Below, piece by piece: positions 37,063 through 45,777 of a DNA stretch of 64,000 bases (positions are counted from its first letter, which is position 1; the number at the start of each line of letters is the position of its first letter). Origin of the DNA: Desulfofalx alkaliphila DSM 12257 (GTDB lineage Bacteria; Bacillota; Desulfotomaculia; Desulfotomaculales; Desulfohalotomaculaceae). Under the pieces are notes generated by a model, which was not told the DNA's origin, ran no database searches, and saw nothing but the letters and a program-made list of their open reading frames with translations. Both the position numbers and the translations under genes were made by a program. The stretch spans positions 1 to 64,000 of the forward strand of contig NZ_JONT01000010.1 of the NCBI RefSeq assembly GCF_000711975.1, read 5' to 3'.

Positions 37063-38962
37063 AAGTGCTTCCGATGTCTATGTTGCATCGCGTTCAGTAA
37101 GTGTACCGATGAATTCGGCAGCCATCTCCGGCGAATACCTCAGTGCGGCTTCTTTTATGGGTATTGCCGGGATGGTGATGAAGTTTGGTTATGATGTTTT
37201 ATGGTATCCTGTGCTCTACGCCACCGGTTACCTTTTTTTACTGTTTTTTATTGCCAGTCCCCTGAGAAGATTTGCCGCCTATACCATACCGGATTTCGCC
37301 GAGGGGCGTTTCAACAGCCCGCTTTTTCGCAAGGTGGCGGTGCTTTTTGTGCTGGCCATAGGCTTTTTTTACACCATGCCCCAGATGAAGGGGGCAGGGG
37401 TGGCCCTGGTAAACATCCTGCATACCCCTTATTGGGTTGGGGTGGTGCTGGTTGGTGCGGTGGTAACCTTTAACGTGGCTCTGGGAGGTATGAAGGGCAT
37501 TACCTTTGTGCAGGCCTTTCAGTACTGGGTTAAATTGGTGGCCATTTCTGTCCCGGTGGTAATAATATTTTATTTTGTGGGCGGATACGGCACCAACATG
37601 GCCATGATTGAATCAGGAGGAGACGGCGGCAAGCACCGTCCCGTTTTTCTCAGCGATCAACAGGTTCATTACCGGGGAGAGGACAGCATTGTTTTTTATG
37701 AAAACACAACGGCATATTTTATAAACGGTGCCACCGTAAGCGGCGGCCCGGTGGGCGACCGGCAAGGTGTTTTTTATCTGTCTGAGGTGCTGAAGGCCGA
37801 TGGATCCCATGGGACAGCAGATGCTGCAATGGTCGGCTCAGAAACAATGCGCTTTGAGCCCGGCACTAAATTTACCGTTAGCCCTCCGCCGGGGGTTGAA
37901 GGAATAAAATTAACGGTAAATCCATTGGGGGATGAAGAACGGGTGACGGTGCTTTACCCCGAGGGCCAGGTGGTTCCCCATGCCCCGACCGATGAGAGTT
38001 GGCTTAAACCCTTTGGCCCCTTTACGTCAAAATACGGTCATCCGATGCTGTACACCTATTCCTTGATTATAGCTATTTTGTGCGGCACTGCGGGGCTGCC
38101 CCATGTGCTGGTGAGGTTTTATACCAACCCCGACGGCAAAAGTGCCAAAAGAACAGCCCTCTGGGTGATGGTGCTGCTGGGTTCCTTTTATATATTCCCG
38201 CCCATGTTTGGGGCCCTGGGACGCCTATATTCGCCGGAACTTTATGCGGTGTCTGCGGGGTCTTACTCCACCGATTCGGTGGTGCTGGTGCTGCCCTTGA
38301 TGCTCAATGAGATGGTGCCCCACCTGGGGTCTCTGCTTGCCGGTTTCACTGCTGCCGGGGCCTTTGCCGGCTTTATGACCACCTTTTCCGGCTTATTGGT
38401 TTCCCTCACCGGGGCACTGGCCCACGACGTTTACGGCAGCATGTTAAGGCCCAAGGCCACCCCCTGGCAGAGAATAATGGCTTTTCGCCTGGCTGCAGTC
38501 GGTGCCGGCACTGTGGCTATGCTGCTGGGCACCCTGGTGGAAAGTTTTGATATCAACATGATGGTGGGCTGGGCCTTTGCCATCGCTGCTGCATCATACT
38601 TTCCAATGCTCATTGTCAGTGTGTGGTGGCGGCGCACCACTGCCCTGGGAGCCAGCCTGGGTATGCTGCTGGGAGGAACCGTTGCCTTGGCAGCCATTGT
38701 ATCCACCATGCTGGCAGATAAAAAGATATTGCCCGCTTTGGCTGAATGGTATGCAGTGAACCCCGTATTCCGCACCCTGGCAGAACAGCCGGCCATTTGG
38801 GCAGTTCCCTTTGCCTTGACCGTGATAGTGGTGGTGTCCCTATTGGATAAAAGGATACCGGCCGACGTAAGCAATAAAATGCTGGTACTGCATGCCCCTG
38901 AAGAATTGGGATTTAACGATGAGTATATTAAAGAAGAGCAACGTCCGTCAAAAACAGGTTAA
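36962..38962 (+). CDS. Sodium:solute symporter (ActP/MctC-like)
   Basis: About 666 residues; SSS-family transporter with 12-14 membrane segments, beginning with IPLVFVTALTVGTVMLGMY and ending in RIPADVSNKM. GFFYTMPQMKGAG, FSGLLVSLTGALAHDVYG are typical of acetate or pyruvate/propionate permeases. A polar insert of about 150 residues (codons around 37585-38040) separates two membrane segments. The exact start is uncertain: GTG 36962 is chosen near the first membrane segment; other in-frame TTG/GTG codons between 36920 and 36995 are possible. Coupled with the DUF485 protein. Confidence 0.78.
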   Translation: MWQLTEVAWIPLVFVTALTVGTVMLGMYVQKSVKSASDVYVASRSVSVPMNSAAISGEYLSAASFMGIAGMVMKFGYDVLWYPVLYATGYLFLLFFIASPLRRFAAYTIPDFAEGRFNSPLFRKVAVLFVLAIGFFYTMPQMKGAGVALVNILHTPYWVGVVLVGAVVTFNVALGGMKGITFVQAFQYWVKLVAISVPVVIIFYFVGGYGTNMAMIESGGDGGKHRPVFLSDQQVHYRGEDSIVFYENTTAYFINGATVSGGPVGDRQGVFYLSEVLKADGSHGTADAAMVGSETMRFEPGTKFTVSPPPGVEGIKLTVNPLGDEERVTVLYPEGQVVPHAPTDESWLKPFGPFTSKYGHPMLYTYSLIIAILCGTAGLPHVLVRFYTNPDGKSAKRTALWVMVLLGSFYIFPPMFGALGRLYSPELYAVSAGSYSTDSVVLVLPLMLNEMVPHLGSLLAGFTAAGAFAGFMTTFSGLLVSLTGALAHDVYGSMLRPKATPWQRIMAFRLAAVGAGTVAMLLGTLVESFDINMMVGWAFAIAAASYFPMLIVSVWWRRTTALGASLGMLLGGTVALAAIVSTMLADKKILPALAEWYAVNPVFRTLAEQPAIWAVPFALTVIVVVSLLDKRIPADVSNKMLVLHAPEELGFNDEYIKEEQRPSKTG

Positions 38963-38994
38963 GCTGTATGGGCAAAGTAAGGTAGGTGGGGTGA

Positions 38995-39156
38995 GTGTTT
39001 AAGGGTAGAAAAAGTATTCTTGTATATGCCGGCTACCTGGTTTTATTGGGTGCAGTTGCCGCCTCTATAAAACTGCTGGGTTTAAATACCCAGGTAGGTT
39101 TGGGAATCGTTCTGGGTATTGCGGCCCTATATGCAATTTTCTGGCCCCGTTGGTGA
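38995..39156 (+). CDS. 53-residue membrane protein after the symporter
   Basis: GTG 38995 after GGTGGGG starts a 53-residue frame with two hydrophobic stretches (LVYAGYLVLLGAVAAS and VGLGIVLGIAALYAIF) and a basic N-terminus. Its stop overlaps the left arm of a terminator. Its good ribosome site and position at the end of the symporter unit support it as a real small gene. Confidence 0.6.
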   Translation: MFKGRKSILVYAGYLVLLGAVAASIKLLGLNTQVGLGIVLGIAALYAIFWPRW

Positions 39157-39180
39157 AAAACCAACGGGGTTTAATTATTT
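39145..39180 (+). terminator. Terminator of the symporter unit
   Basis: CCCCGTTGG (39145-39153) pairs with CCAACGGGG (39161-39169), loop TGAAAAA, then TTTAATTATTTT. It includes the stop codon of the small membrane protein. From 39181 to 39455 I see only AT-rich sequence with a TTGACA (39206) lacking a well-placed -10. Confidence 0.85.
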
Positions 39181-39455
39181 TCAAAAATATATTTGAGACG
39201 GAAATTTGACACAAAACTGACCAATATATTGCACAGTTGAACAGCGGCGACCTTACAAAAGCTTGCACAGTTCTAAGCCGTAGCTAGAAAAAGATATGTG
39301 CAAATATTAAAGCATAATTTTAATAAACGGTTCCATAGGAACAAATATCAATGTATACAGTATAAAACAGCCCATTTCCTTTATTTTAACCAAGTAATTT
39401 GTTAATATGTATTTGTGGTTTAGTTAGTTTTTGATTTTAGGAGGGATTTGTACAG

Positions 39456-40616
39456 ATGGAGAAAAGAAAAATTAGCATAGTAGACACGACCCTCCGGGAT
39501 GGTGAGCAAACCGCTGGTGTAGTATTTGCCAACCGGGAAAAAGTTCGTATTGCAAAATTTTTAGATGAGTTAGGCGTAGATCAAATTGAAGCCGGTATCC
39601 CTATTATGGAGGGGGATGAGCAGGAAGCCATTCGGTCTATCTGTAATGCAGGATTGAGGGCCAGCATTATGGGGTGGAACCGTCCGGTAATTAGGGACAT
39701 TGAAGCCTCCATTGCCTGTGGTGTGGATGCGGTGGCCATTTCAATTTCCACTTCTGATATACACATAAAATACAAGTTAGGTAAGTCCAGGGAGTGGGTC
39801 ATTGAGAATATGACCAGGGCAATAGACTTTGCCAAGCAAAAGGGCCTCTATGTTTCTGCCAACGCAGAGGACGCCTCCCGCAGTGACATTGATTTTTTAA
39901 TTAAATATGCCAAGGAGGTTAAGGCTGCCGGTGCCGATAGACTGCGTTACTGTGATACGGTGGGTATTTTAGATCCCTTTACCACCTATGAATATATATC
40001 CAGAATTAGAGACGCAGTGGACATTGAAATTGAAATGCACACCCACAACGACTTCGGCATGGCCACCGCCAATGCCCTGGCCGGGGTGAGGGCCGGCGCC
40101 AACTATGTTGGTGTCACGGTATTGGGCCTTGGTGAGCGGGCCGGTAACGCAGCCTTAGAAGAAGTGGTTATGGCATTAAAGCACCTCTATGATATTGACC
40201 TTGGATTTAAAACGGGGCTTTTTGTTGAAGTGGCAGAATACGTATCCCGGGCTTCCGGTAGGGAACTGCCGGCCTGGAAGGCCATTGTGGGTTCTAATAT
40301 GTTTGCCCATGAGTCAGGCATTCATGCCGACGGGGCTTTGAAAAATCCAAAAACCTATGAGGCCTTCCAGCCGGAGGAAGTCGGTCTTGAGCGGCAGATA
40401 GTGGTGGGTAAACACTCCGGCACTGCATCCTTAAGGGCCAAATTTGCTGAATACGGCATTGTGTTAACCCAACACCAGGCCGAAGAGTTACTGCCTAAAA
40501 TCCGGTCTGCTGCCGTCGCTTTAAAACGAACACTTTTTGATAAAGAGTTAATGTATATATACGAAGACTATTTTGGTTATCCACACGGACATGGACATCA
40601 CGGAAAGAGGGATTAA
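39456..40616 (+). CDS. Homocitrate synthase-like / possible Re-citrate synthase
   Basis: A 386-residue DRE-TIM aldol-condensing enzyme: DTTLRDGEQTAG (10-21), HTHNDFGMA (metal His pair) and GLGERAGNAALEE are all present. The protein lacks the LeuA-type regulatory domain and ends with a His-rich tail (HGHGHHG). NifV is the closest name by sequence, but no nif genes are near. The neighbours are aconitase-like subunits and an isocitrate dehydrogenase, which suits Re-citrate synthase of anaerobes such as Clostridium kluyveri. Sequence alone does not decide between the two. AGGAGGG lies ahead of the ATG. Confidence 0.75.
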   Translation: MEKRKISIVDTTLRDGEQTAGVVFANREKVRIAKFLDELGVDQIEAGIPIMEGDEQEAIRSICNAGLRASIMGWNRPVIRDIEASIACGVDAVAISISTSDIHIKYKLGKSREWVIENMTRAIDFAKQKGLYVSANAEDASRSDIDFLIKYAKEVKAAGADRLRYCDTVGILDPFTTYEYISRIRDAVDIEIEMHTHNDFGMATANALAGVRAGANYVGVTVLGLGERAGNAALEEVVMALKHLYDIDLGFKTGLFVEVAEYVSRASGRELPAWKAIVGSNMFAHESGIHADGALKNPKTYEAFQPEEVGLERQIVVGKHSGTASLRAKFAEYGIVLTQHQAEELLPKIRSAAVALKRTLFDKELMYIYEDYFGYPHGHGHHGKRD

Positions 40617-40617
40617 T

Positions 40618-41883
40618 TTGGGACAAACAATCATTGAAAAAATACTGTCAAGTCACAGTGGGCAAGTGGCCCATGCAGGGGATATTGTAGTGGCTCAATT
40701 GGATTTCATAATGGGACAGGACGGCACCTCACCCCTTGCCATTAGAGCCTTTAATGACATGGGCGGAAGGGATGTTTTTGACACCGACAAGGTGGCCTTG
40801 GTTATTGACCACAGCTCACCCAGTCCCAATGAGGGGGTTTCTGCTTTACACCAATTAATGCGCCTTTTTTGCAAAGAAAAGAATATTAAAATTTACGATA
40901 TCGGTGAGGGAGTATGTCACCAGCTGATACCTGAAAGCGGTAAGGTGGGCCCGGGCAAGTTGGTAATCGGCGCCGATTCCCATACCTGTACCTATGGGGC
41001 CCTCAATGCCTTTGCCACCGGTGTCGGTTCAACGGATTTAGCCGGTGGCATGATTGCCGGCAAACTGTGGTTTAAGGTGCCGGAAACGATTAAATTTGTA
41101 TGCCACGGGGAACTGCCGCCGGGGGTATATGCCAAGGATCTAATTTTATATCTTATCGGAGATGTGACCGCCGACGGTGCAACCTATATGGCGGCGGAGT
41201 TCACCGGTGAGGCGGTGTCGGCCCTTTCGGTGGAAGGCCGCATGACAATGGCTAACATGGCCGTTGAAATGGGTGCCAAGGCCGGATTGATGGAAGCCGA
41301 TGAAAAGACCTTGCTCTGGCTGAGCAGGTATACCGAGGAGCGGTTTAATCCGGTTGCAGCCGATGAAGATGCCTTTTATGCGGAGGTAAAGGAGTACGAT
41401 GTTTCCAATTTGGAACCGCAAATTGCCATGCCCCACCGGGTGGATAATGTAACAGATATCGGCAATTTGGTGGGCACCCCTATTCACCAGGCGGTTATCG
41501 GTACATGCACCAACGGAAGGTTGGAGGATTTGCGCATTGCCGCATCCATATTAAAAGGGAAGAAAATAAACCCCGATGTTAGACTGGTGGTGGCCCCTGC
41601 GTCCAGGCGGGTCTTGCTGGATGCCATGGAGGAAGGTATTATCCAGACACTGGTGGAAAGCGGTGCTGCGGTGGTTACTCCGGGCTGCGGGCCCTGTGTC
41701 GGCACCCACAACGGTGTACCGTCCAACGATGAAAATGTAATATCCACAGCAAACCGGAACTTCAAGGGGCGCATGGGTAACAGTAATGCACGGATATACT
41801 TGGCTTCTCCGGCCACGGTGGCGGCCTCTGCCCTCACCGGTGAAATAACCGATCCCAGAGAAATGATAAAGCAGGTGAAGTAG
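40618..41883 (+). CDS. Aconitase-family large subunit (LeuC-like)
   Basis: 421 residues from TTG 40618, directly after the upstream stop and with AAGAGGGA before it; longer frames overlap the preceding gene. ADSHTCTYGALNAFATGVGSTD and the three [4Fe-4S] cysteines (VIGTCTNGR, TPGCGPCVGTHNG) are conserved. It forms a heterodimer with the small subunit encoded next. Substrate may be citrate, homocitrate or isopropylmalate; context favours citrate/isocitrate. Confidence 0.82.
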   Translation: MGQTIIEKILSSHSGQVAHAGDIVVAQLDFIMGQDGTSPLAIRAFNDMGGRDVFDTDKVALVIDHSSPSPNEGVSALHQLMRLFCKEKNIKIYDIGEGVCHQLIPESGKVGPGKLVIGADSHTCTYGALNAFATGVGSTDLAGGMIAGKLWFKVPETIKFVCHGELPPGVYAKDLILYLIGDVTADGATYMAAEFTGEAVSALSVEGRMTMANMAVEMGAKAGLMEADEKTLLWLSRYTEERFNPVAADEDAFYAEVKEYDVSNLEPQIAMPHRVDNVTDIGNLVGTPIHQAVIGTCTNGRLEDLRIAASILKGKKINPDVRLVVAPASRRVLLDAMEEGIIQTLVESGAAVVTPGCGPCVGTHNGVPSNDENVISTANRNFKGRMGNSNARIYLASPATVAASALTGEITDPREMIKQVK

Positions 41884-42384
41884 ATGCAAATGACTGGTAA
41901 GGCACATAAATTTGATATGGATGACATCAATACCGACTACATTATATCGGGGAAATATAAGTTTAAAACACTGGATATGAAAGAGTTGGCTAAACATGTG
42001 ATGGAAGATTTGGATCCCCATTTTTATTCAAAAATAACAGCCGGAGATTTTATTGTCGGTGGCAATAACTTTGGTTGCGGCTCTTCGCGGGAACAGGCTC
42101 CCCTGGCCATAAAATATGCCGATATTTCCTTGGTGTTGGCTAAATCCTTTGCCCGCATATTTTACCGCAATGCAATTAACACCGGTTTGCCCCTGGTGGA
42201 ATGTGATACCGATCAAATAGATGCCGGCGACAAACTGGAAGTGGACCTTTCTGCCGGTGTGGTTAAAAACCTCACAAAGGGAATTGAAATTAAGACCAAG
42301 CCCCTGCCCGATGTAATGATAAAGATATTAAACGACGGCGGCTTGGCTGCCCATTTTAGAAAGCACGGTGGATTTAATTTGTAA
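41884..42384 (+). CDS. Aconitase-family small subunit (LeuD-like)
   Basis: 166 residues, the swivel domain partner of the large subunit. DDINTDYIISGKY (near 14-26), NNFGCGSSREQAP (near 60-72) and FARIFYRNAINTGLP are family motifs; SSRE holds the catalytic Ser. Starts right after the preceding stop; ATG 41890 is an alternative. Coupled with the large subunit. Confidence 0.85.
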   Translation: MQMTGKAHKFDMDDINTDYIISGKYKFKTLDMKELAKHVMEDLDPHFYSKITAGDFIVGGNNFGCGSSREQAPLAIKYADISLVLAKSFARIFYRNAINTGLPLVECDTDQIDAGDKLEVDLSAGVVKNLTKGIEIKTKPLPDVMIKILNDGGLAAHFRKHGGFNL

Positions 42385-42447
42385 AACCTTTTGCGAAAGG
42401 CCAACAAGCATTTGTGTAAATGACTGACTGAATTTGGAGGGTTTACC

Positions 42448-43452
42448 TTGACTTACAATATAACGCTTATACCCGGGGATGGCATAGGGCCGGAAATTGC
42501 CGAGGCCGCTCGGCGGGTGATAGATGCTTCAGGAGTAGAAATTAATTGGGAAGTGGTGGATGCAGGGGCAGCCGTCATTCCGAAATACGGCACTCCGCTG
42601 CCGCAGCATGTGTTAGATTCCATAAGAAAAAACAAGGTGGCCCTAAAGGGGCCTCTGACCACCCCGGTGGGTGGAGGCTTTCGCAGCGTTAATGTTGCCC
42701 TGCGCAAGGAGCTTAATTTATACGCCAACCTTCGCCCGGCCCGGTCGCTGCCGGGGGTAGTAACCCGCTACTCAGATATTGACCTGGTGGTGGTCAGGGA
42801 AAATACCGAAGACCTTTATGCCGGAGTTGAACATAGGGTGGGCAGGGATGCTGCCGAGAGTATTAAAATTATCACCAGGGAGGCATCGGAACGCATTGCC
42901 CGCTTTGCCTTTGATTATGCGGTAAAGCATAACCGTAAAAAGGTAACCGCTGTACATAAGGCAAACATTTTAAAATTAACGGACGGTTTATTTTTAGACT
43001 GTGTTCGCCGGGTGGCCCAAGAATACCCTGACATAGAATTTGAAGATATGATTGTGGACGCCATGAGCATGAAATTGGTGCAGACCCCCAACAATTACGA
43101 TGTGATGGTAATGCCTAACCTGTATGGGGACATTTTATCTGATATCTGTGCCGGTTTGGTGGGCGGCCTGGGGGTTGCTCCCGGTGCCAATATCGGTGAC
43201 GAATGTGCAGTGTTCGAACCGGTGCACGGCAGTGCCCCCAAACGGGCTGGGCAAAATAAAGTTAATCCTTTGGCCATTTTGCTTTCGGGAGTGTTAATGC
43301 TGCAGCATATCGGTGAAACCGAAGCGGCGGCCAGGGTACAAAAGGCGGTGGAAGAAGTATTGCAAGAAGGTGTATCGCTCACCTATGACTTGGGCGGTTC
43401 CACCTCAACCAGTGGCATGGCCGATGCCATTATCGACAAACTGAAAAAATAA
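42448..43452 (+). CDS. Isocitrate (or homoisocitrate) dehydrogenase, NAD-type
   Basis: 334 residues of the beta-decarboxylating dehydrogenase family. [13 protein letters not shown] is IDH-like rather than IPMDH-like, and [17 protein letters not shown] fits isocitrate binding; the metal Asp region is VDAMSMKLV and [28 protein letters not shown] start with GGAGGG six bases before it. Together with the three preceding genes it would make 2-oxoglutarate from oxaloacetate and acetyl-CoA. Confidence 0.85.
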   Translation: MTYNITLIPGDGIGPEIAEAARRVIDASGVEINWEVVDAGAAVIPKYGTPLPQHVLDSIRKNKVALKGPLTTPVGGGFRSVNVALRKELNLYANLRPARSLPGVVTRYSDIDLVVVRENTEDLYAGVEHRVGRDAAESIKIITREASERIARFAFDYAVKHNRKKVTAVHKANILKLTDGLFLDCVRRVAQEYPDIEFEDMIVDAMSMKLVQTPNNYDVMVMPNLYGDILSDICAGLVGGLGVAPGANIGDECAVFEPVHGSAPKRAGQNKVNPLAILLSGVLMLQHIGETEAAARVQKAVEEVLQEGVSLTYDLGGSTSTSGMADAIIDKLKK

Positions 43453-43461
43453 TTTGTAAGT

Positions 43462-43490
43462 AACCCCCGGTTATCCACCGGGGGTTTTGC
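43462..43490 (+). terminator. Terminator of the citrate/IDH operon
   Basis: AACCCCCGG (43462-43470) pairs with CCGGGGGTT (43478-43486), followed by TTGCC. Strong hairpin, weak T-tract. Confidence 0.8.
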
Positions 43491-43615
43491 CATTATTTGC
43501 AAACCATTGTTTTTGCTATTTATCGTCACTAATAGCCATTTCTAGAATAATCTGTAGAAGCAAATATTATCAGTTTATGTCTGTTGTTCTATTACAAAGC
43601 TTGGAGGAGATGGCT

Positions 43616-44566
43616 GTGAGTAAAAAAAACCATGATTTTTTGCCGGAAGACCTAGAAGAAGTGCAAGAAGTAATGGAGTTAATATCAGAGGATTTGGAAG
43701 ACACCTTTGATGATCCGGCAGAAAACCTGCACTTACTGGTCAATGAGGATCTGGAAATAAATAGCCATGGGGATGAAGATGATATAGAATACGATATTGA
43801 GCAGTATCAGGTGGAGGAGGACCAAACTGACAGTGACCTGTGCTGTGAGGATGCAGAGGTGTTAGACACCCTGTCCGAAATGCTGGATCAGCTAATTGGT
43901 GAGCAAGATGGCTTGGAAATGGCGGAAGAGGAACCGGAACCGGAGCAGTCATATTCCAGGGGTTGGCAAAGGGAAATAGAAGATGAAATGGAAAAAGATC
44001 TGGAAAAAGAGTTGGAAAAGGAACTATTAAAGGTGTCCGGCGCAGCTTACAAAGCTAAGAAGGATAGGGAAAGGTGGCATGAGGATTTAGTAATTGATGA
44101 ATATGATGAATCGGAGGACGGTCTGGTAACCGATAAGCTTGTTGATTGGGAAAGTGATCTGGTCATAGATGACGAAGGAGAAGACTGGGAATGGATGGCT
44201 GGGGAGGAAGAAAGTAAAAAAGCAAAGTATAACTATGAACCGATACCGCCATACCGGGAACCGGAAAAAACTAAAACAAAATCAATAAGCACCTTGGTAA
44301 CGATACTCTTGGCCGGCGGCGGAGTGCTGGTGGCCGGCCTTGCCACAGTGGGTTTGGCCAGCTATGTAAAAAGCCGCAAAAAAAGTGTCAGCATTTATGA
44401 GGAAAAAGAAGCGGAGCCCAAGGTGGAGGCAGTAAAACCGGTTGAGGCCCCTGCCCCTGAGCCGCCCAGCCCAAGCCCAACCAAAGCACCGGTTGCTGAG
44501 CCAATACCCATGTGGGGATATAACTTCAGGCCAAGGCCCCTCTACTACAGGCGCGGTGTGGGTTAA
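43616..44566 (+). CDS. Highly acidic single-pass membrane protein
   Basis: 316 residues from GTG 43616 (GGAGGAG six bases upstream; the ATG at 43610 is too close). The first 225 residues are packed with Glu and Asp, with EKDLEKELEKELLK as a probable coiled coil. One hydrophobic segment (near 225-248, LLAGGGVLVAGLATVGLASYV) is followed by a basic stretch and a Pro-rich tail that ends MWGYNFRPRPLYYRR. No family recognised. The topology suggests a large acidic cytoplasmic domain with a short external tail, or the reverse. Confidence 0.65.
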   Translation: MSKKNHDFLPEDLEEVQEVMELISEDLEDTFDDPAENLHLLVNEDLEINSHGDEDDIEYDIEQYQVEEDQTDSDLCCEDAEVLDTLSEMLDQLIGEQDGLEMAEEEPEPEQSYSRGWQREIEDEMEKDLEKELEKELLKVSGAAYKAKKDRERWHEDLVIDEYDESEDGLVTDKLVDWESDLVIDDEGEDWEWMAGEEESKKAKYNYEPIPPYREPEKTKTKSISTLVTILLAGGGVLVAGLATVGLASYVKSRKKSVSIYEEKEAEPKVEAVKPVEAPAPEPPSPSPTKAPVAEPIPMWGYNFRPRPLYYRRGVG

Positions 44567-44569
44567 AAG

Positions 44570-44600
44570 GCGACGGACCTTGTCCGCCGCTTTTTTTTGT
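44570..44600 (+). terminator. Terminator after the acidic membrane protein
   Basis: GGCGACGGAC and GTCCGCCGC (with one bulge) form a stem near 44571-44592, followed by an eight-T run. Convergent with the minus-strand glycosyltransferase gene. Confidence 0.8.
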
Positions 44601-44625
44601 TTACCCTTTGCCCAGGGATCGCCCC

Positions 44626-45777
44626 TTAGGCTCTATCTAAAGAACCGTTTAGCAACAACATCGTCTCAATCAGCCGGATATAAAGTTGTCTATGGGGGGT
44701 CCTTTTAAGTTGTAAATAGACAAGGTTTAATAAACTAAAGCTTTCAGAACTATAACCTTGTTTACATAATTCCGCTGCCTGACTTATAACTGCTTCCATA
44801 ATATCGTAAATTAACTGCCGGGCTTTTTCGTCGGCTATTCCGCTCATGGAATAATAATTTTTGGGCGGCGGACCCATGGCCATACATTTATTTAAAGAAG
44901 TCAAGGCCCTTTCATAGCTGCCCGCCAGGTAGTATAAATAGCCCTTGAGGTAAACCAGGTCAGTATACTGGGGGTAATGGGGCAGGTATTTATTTATGAA
45001 GTTAAGACCTTCTTGATAATTATTTAGATTAATTAGGCAGAAAACTATGCTTCTAATCATGGCCGGGGCGTATGATTCCGACAATGAACTTTTTTGCAGG
45101 GCAGTAAGGTAATATTCCAGGGCCCGCTCATATTTTTCTAACCTGTGATATTCAACCCCCAGATAAAAGTTAATGAAAGGGGCATTGCCGTACTCTTGCT
45201 TTGCCTTCTTCAGCAGGGTGATGTTGCGGTTAATTTTATTTTTGCTGTCCACCTCTTGCTGCTCATAACCGTAGTGATAAACGGTGATATCGGCTTGACC
45301 GATACAGTCCGGGGAGCAATGCTTGACTATGGAAGGCAGTACCTGCTCATGAATGGGGCTTTCAAAACGGTAGTTGGGATTATTTCTAAACAGGCGAAAG
45401 GATAAAAAACTGCTGCTGGGCCGGCCCTTTATGATGTTAATAAAGTATAGCCAATAACCTTGATAATTTTTTTGCTGTACAACTTGTCTTAGCAGGGGGG
45501 CTGTTTTTTCATCCAGTTCTTCATCACAGTCTAAAAACAATATCCAGTCCTTTGTTGCCCGCTGTATGGAGTAGTTTCTGGCCTGACTAAAGTCATGCTG
45601 CCATTGAATTTGATATACCTCTGCCCCTAAGTCCCGGGCTATTTTTACAGTGTTATCCTCAGACCCGGTGTCAACAACCACAATTTGATCCACATATTTT
45701 TTGGCACTGTTGATGCAACGGGCAATTTGGTGTTCTTCGTTTTTGGCAATGATACAAAGGCTAATGGTATCAGGCAT
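44626..45777 (-). CDS. GT2 glycosyltransferase with C-terminal TPR repeats
   Basis: 383 residues. The N-terminal GT-A domain has LCIIAKNEEHQIARC, VVDTGSEDNTV and the metal motif LDCDEEL (DxD-like) near 80-86. TPR-like helices follow (LEKYERALEYYLTALQK, GSYERALTSLNKCMAMG). Its ATG abuts the stop of the next upstream gene. GGGGGAAAG lies before the start. Target and sugar unknown; SunS/ThuS-type peptide glycosyltransferases share this domain order. Confidence 0.85.
   Translation of the reverse strand: MPDTISLCIIAKNEEHQIARCINSAKKYVDQIVVVDTGSEDNTVKIARDLGAEVYQIQWQHDFSQARNYSIQRATKDWILFLDCDEELDEKTAPLLRQVVQQKNYQGYWLYFINIIKGRPSSSFLSFRLFRNNPNYRFESPIHEQVLPSIVKHCSPDCIGQADITVYHYGYEQQEVDSKNKINRNITLLKKAKQEYGNAPFINFYLGVEYHRLEKYERALEYYLTALQKSSLSESYAPAMIRSIVFCLINLNNYQEGLNFINKYLPHYPQYTDLVYLKGYLYYLAGSYERALTSLNKCMAMGPPPKNYYSMSGIADEKARQLIYDIMEAVISQAAELCKQGYSSESFSLLNLVYLQLKRTPHRQLYIRLIETMLLLNGSLDRA

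Noticed and set aside
39206-39230. Promoter before the citrate/IDH operon
   Set aside because: TTGACA is present, but the only -10-like TATATT is 13 bases away, too short for a sigma-A promoter.
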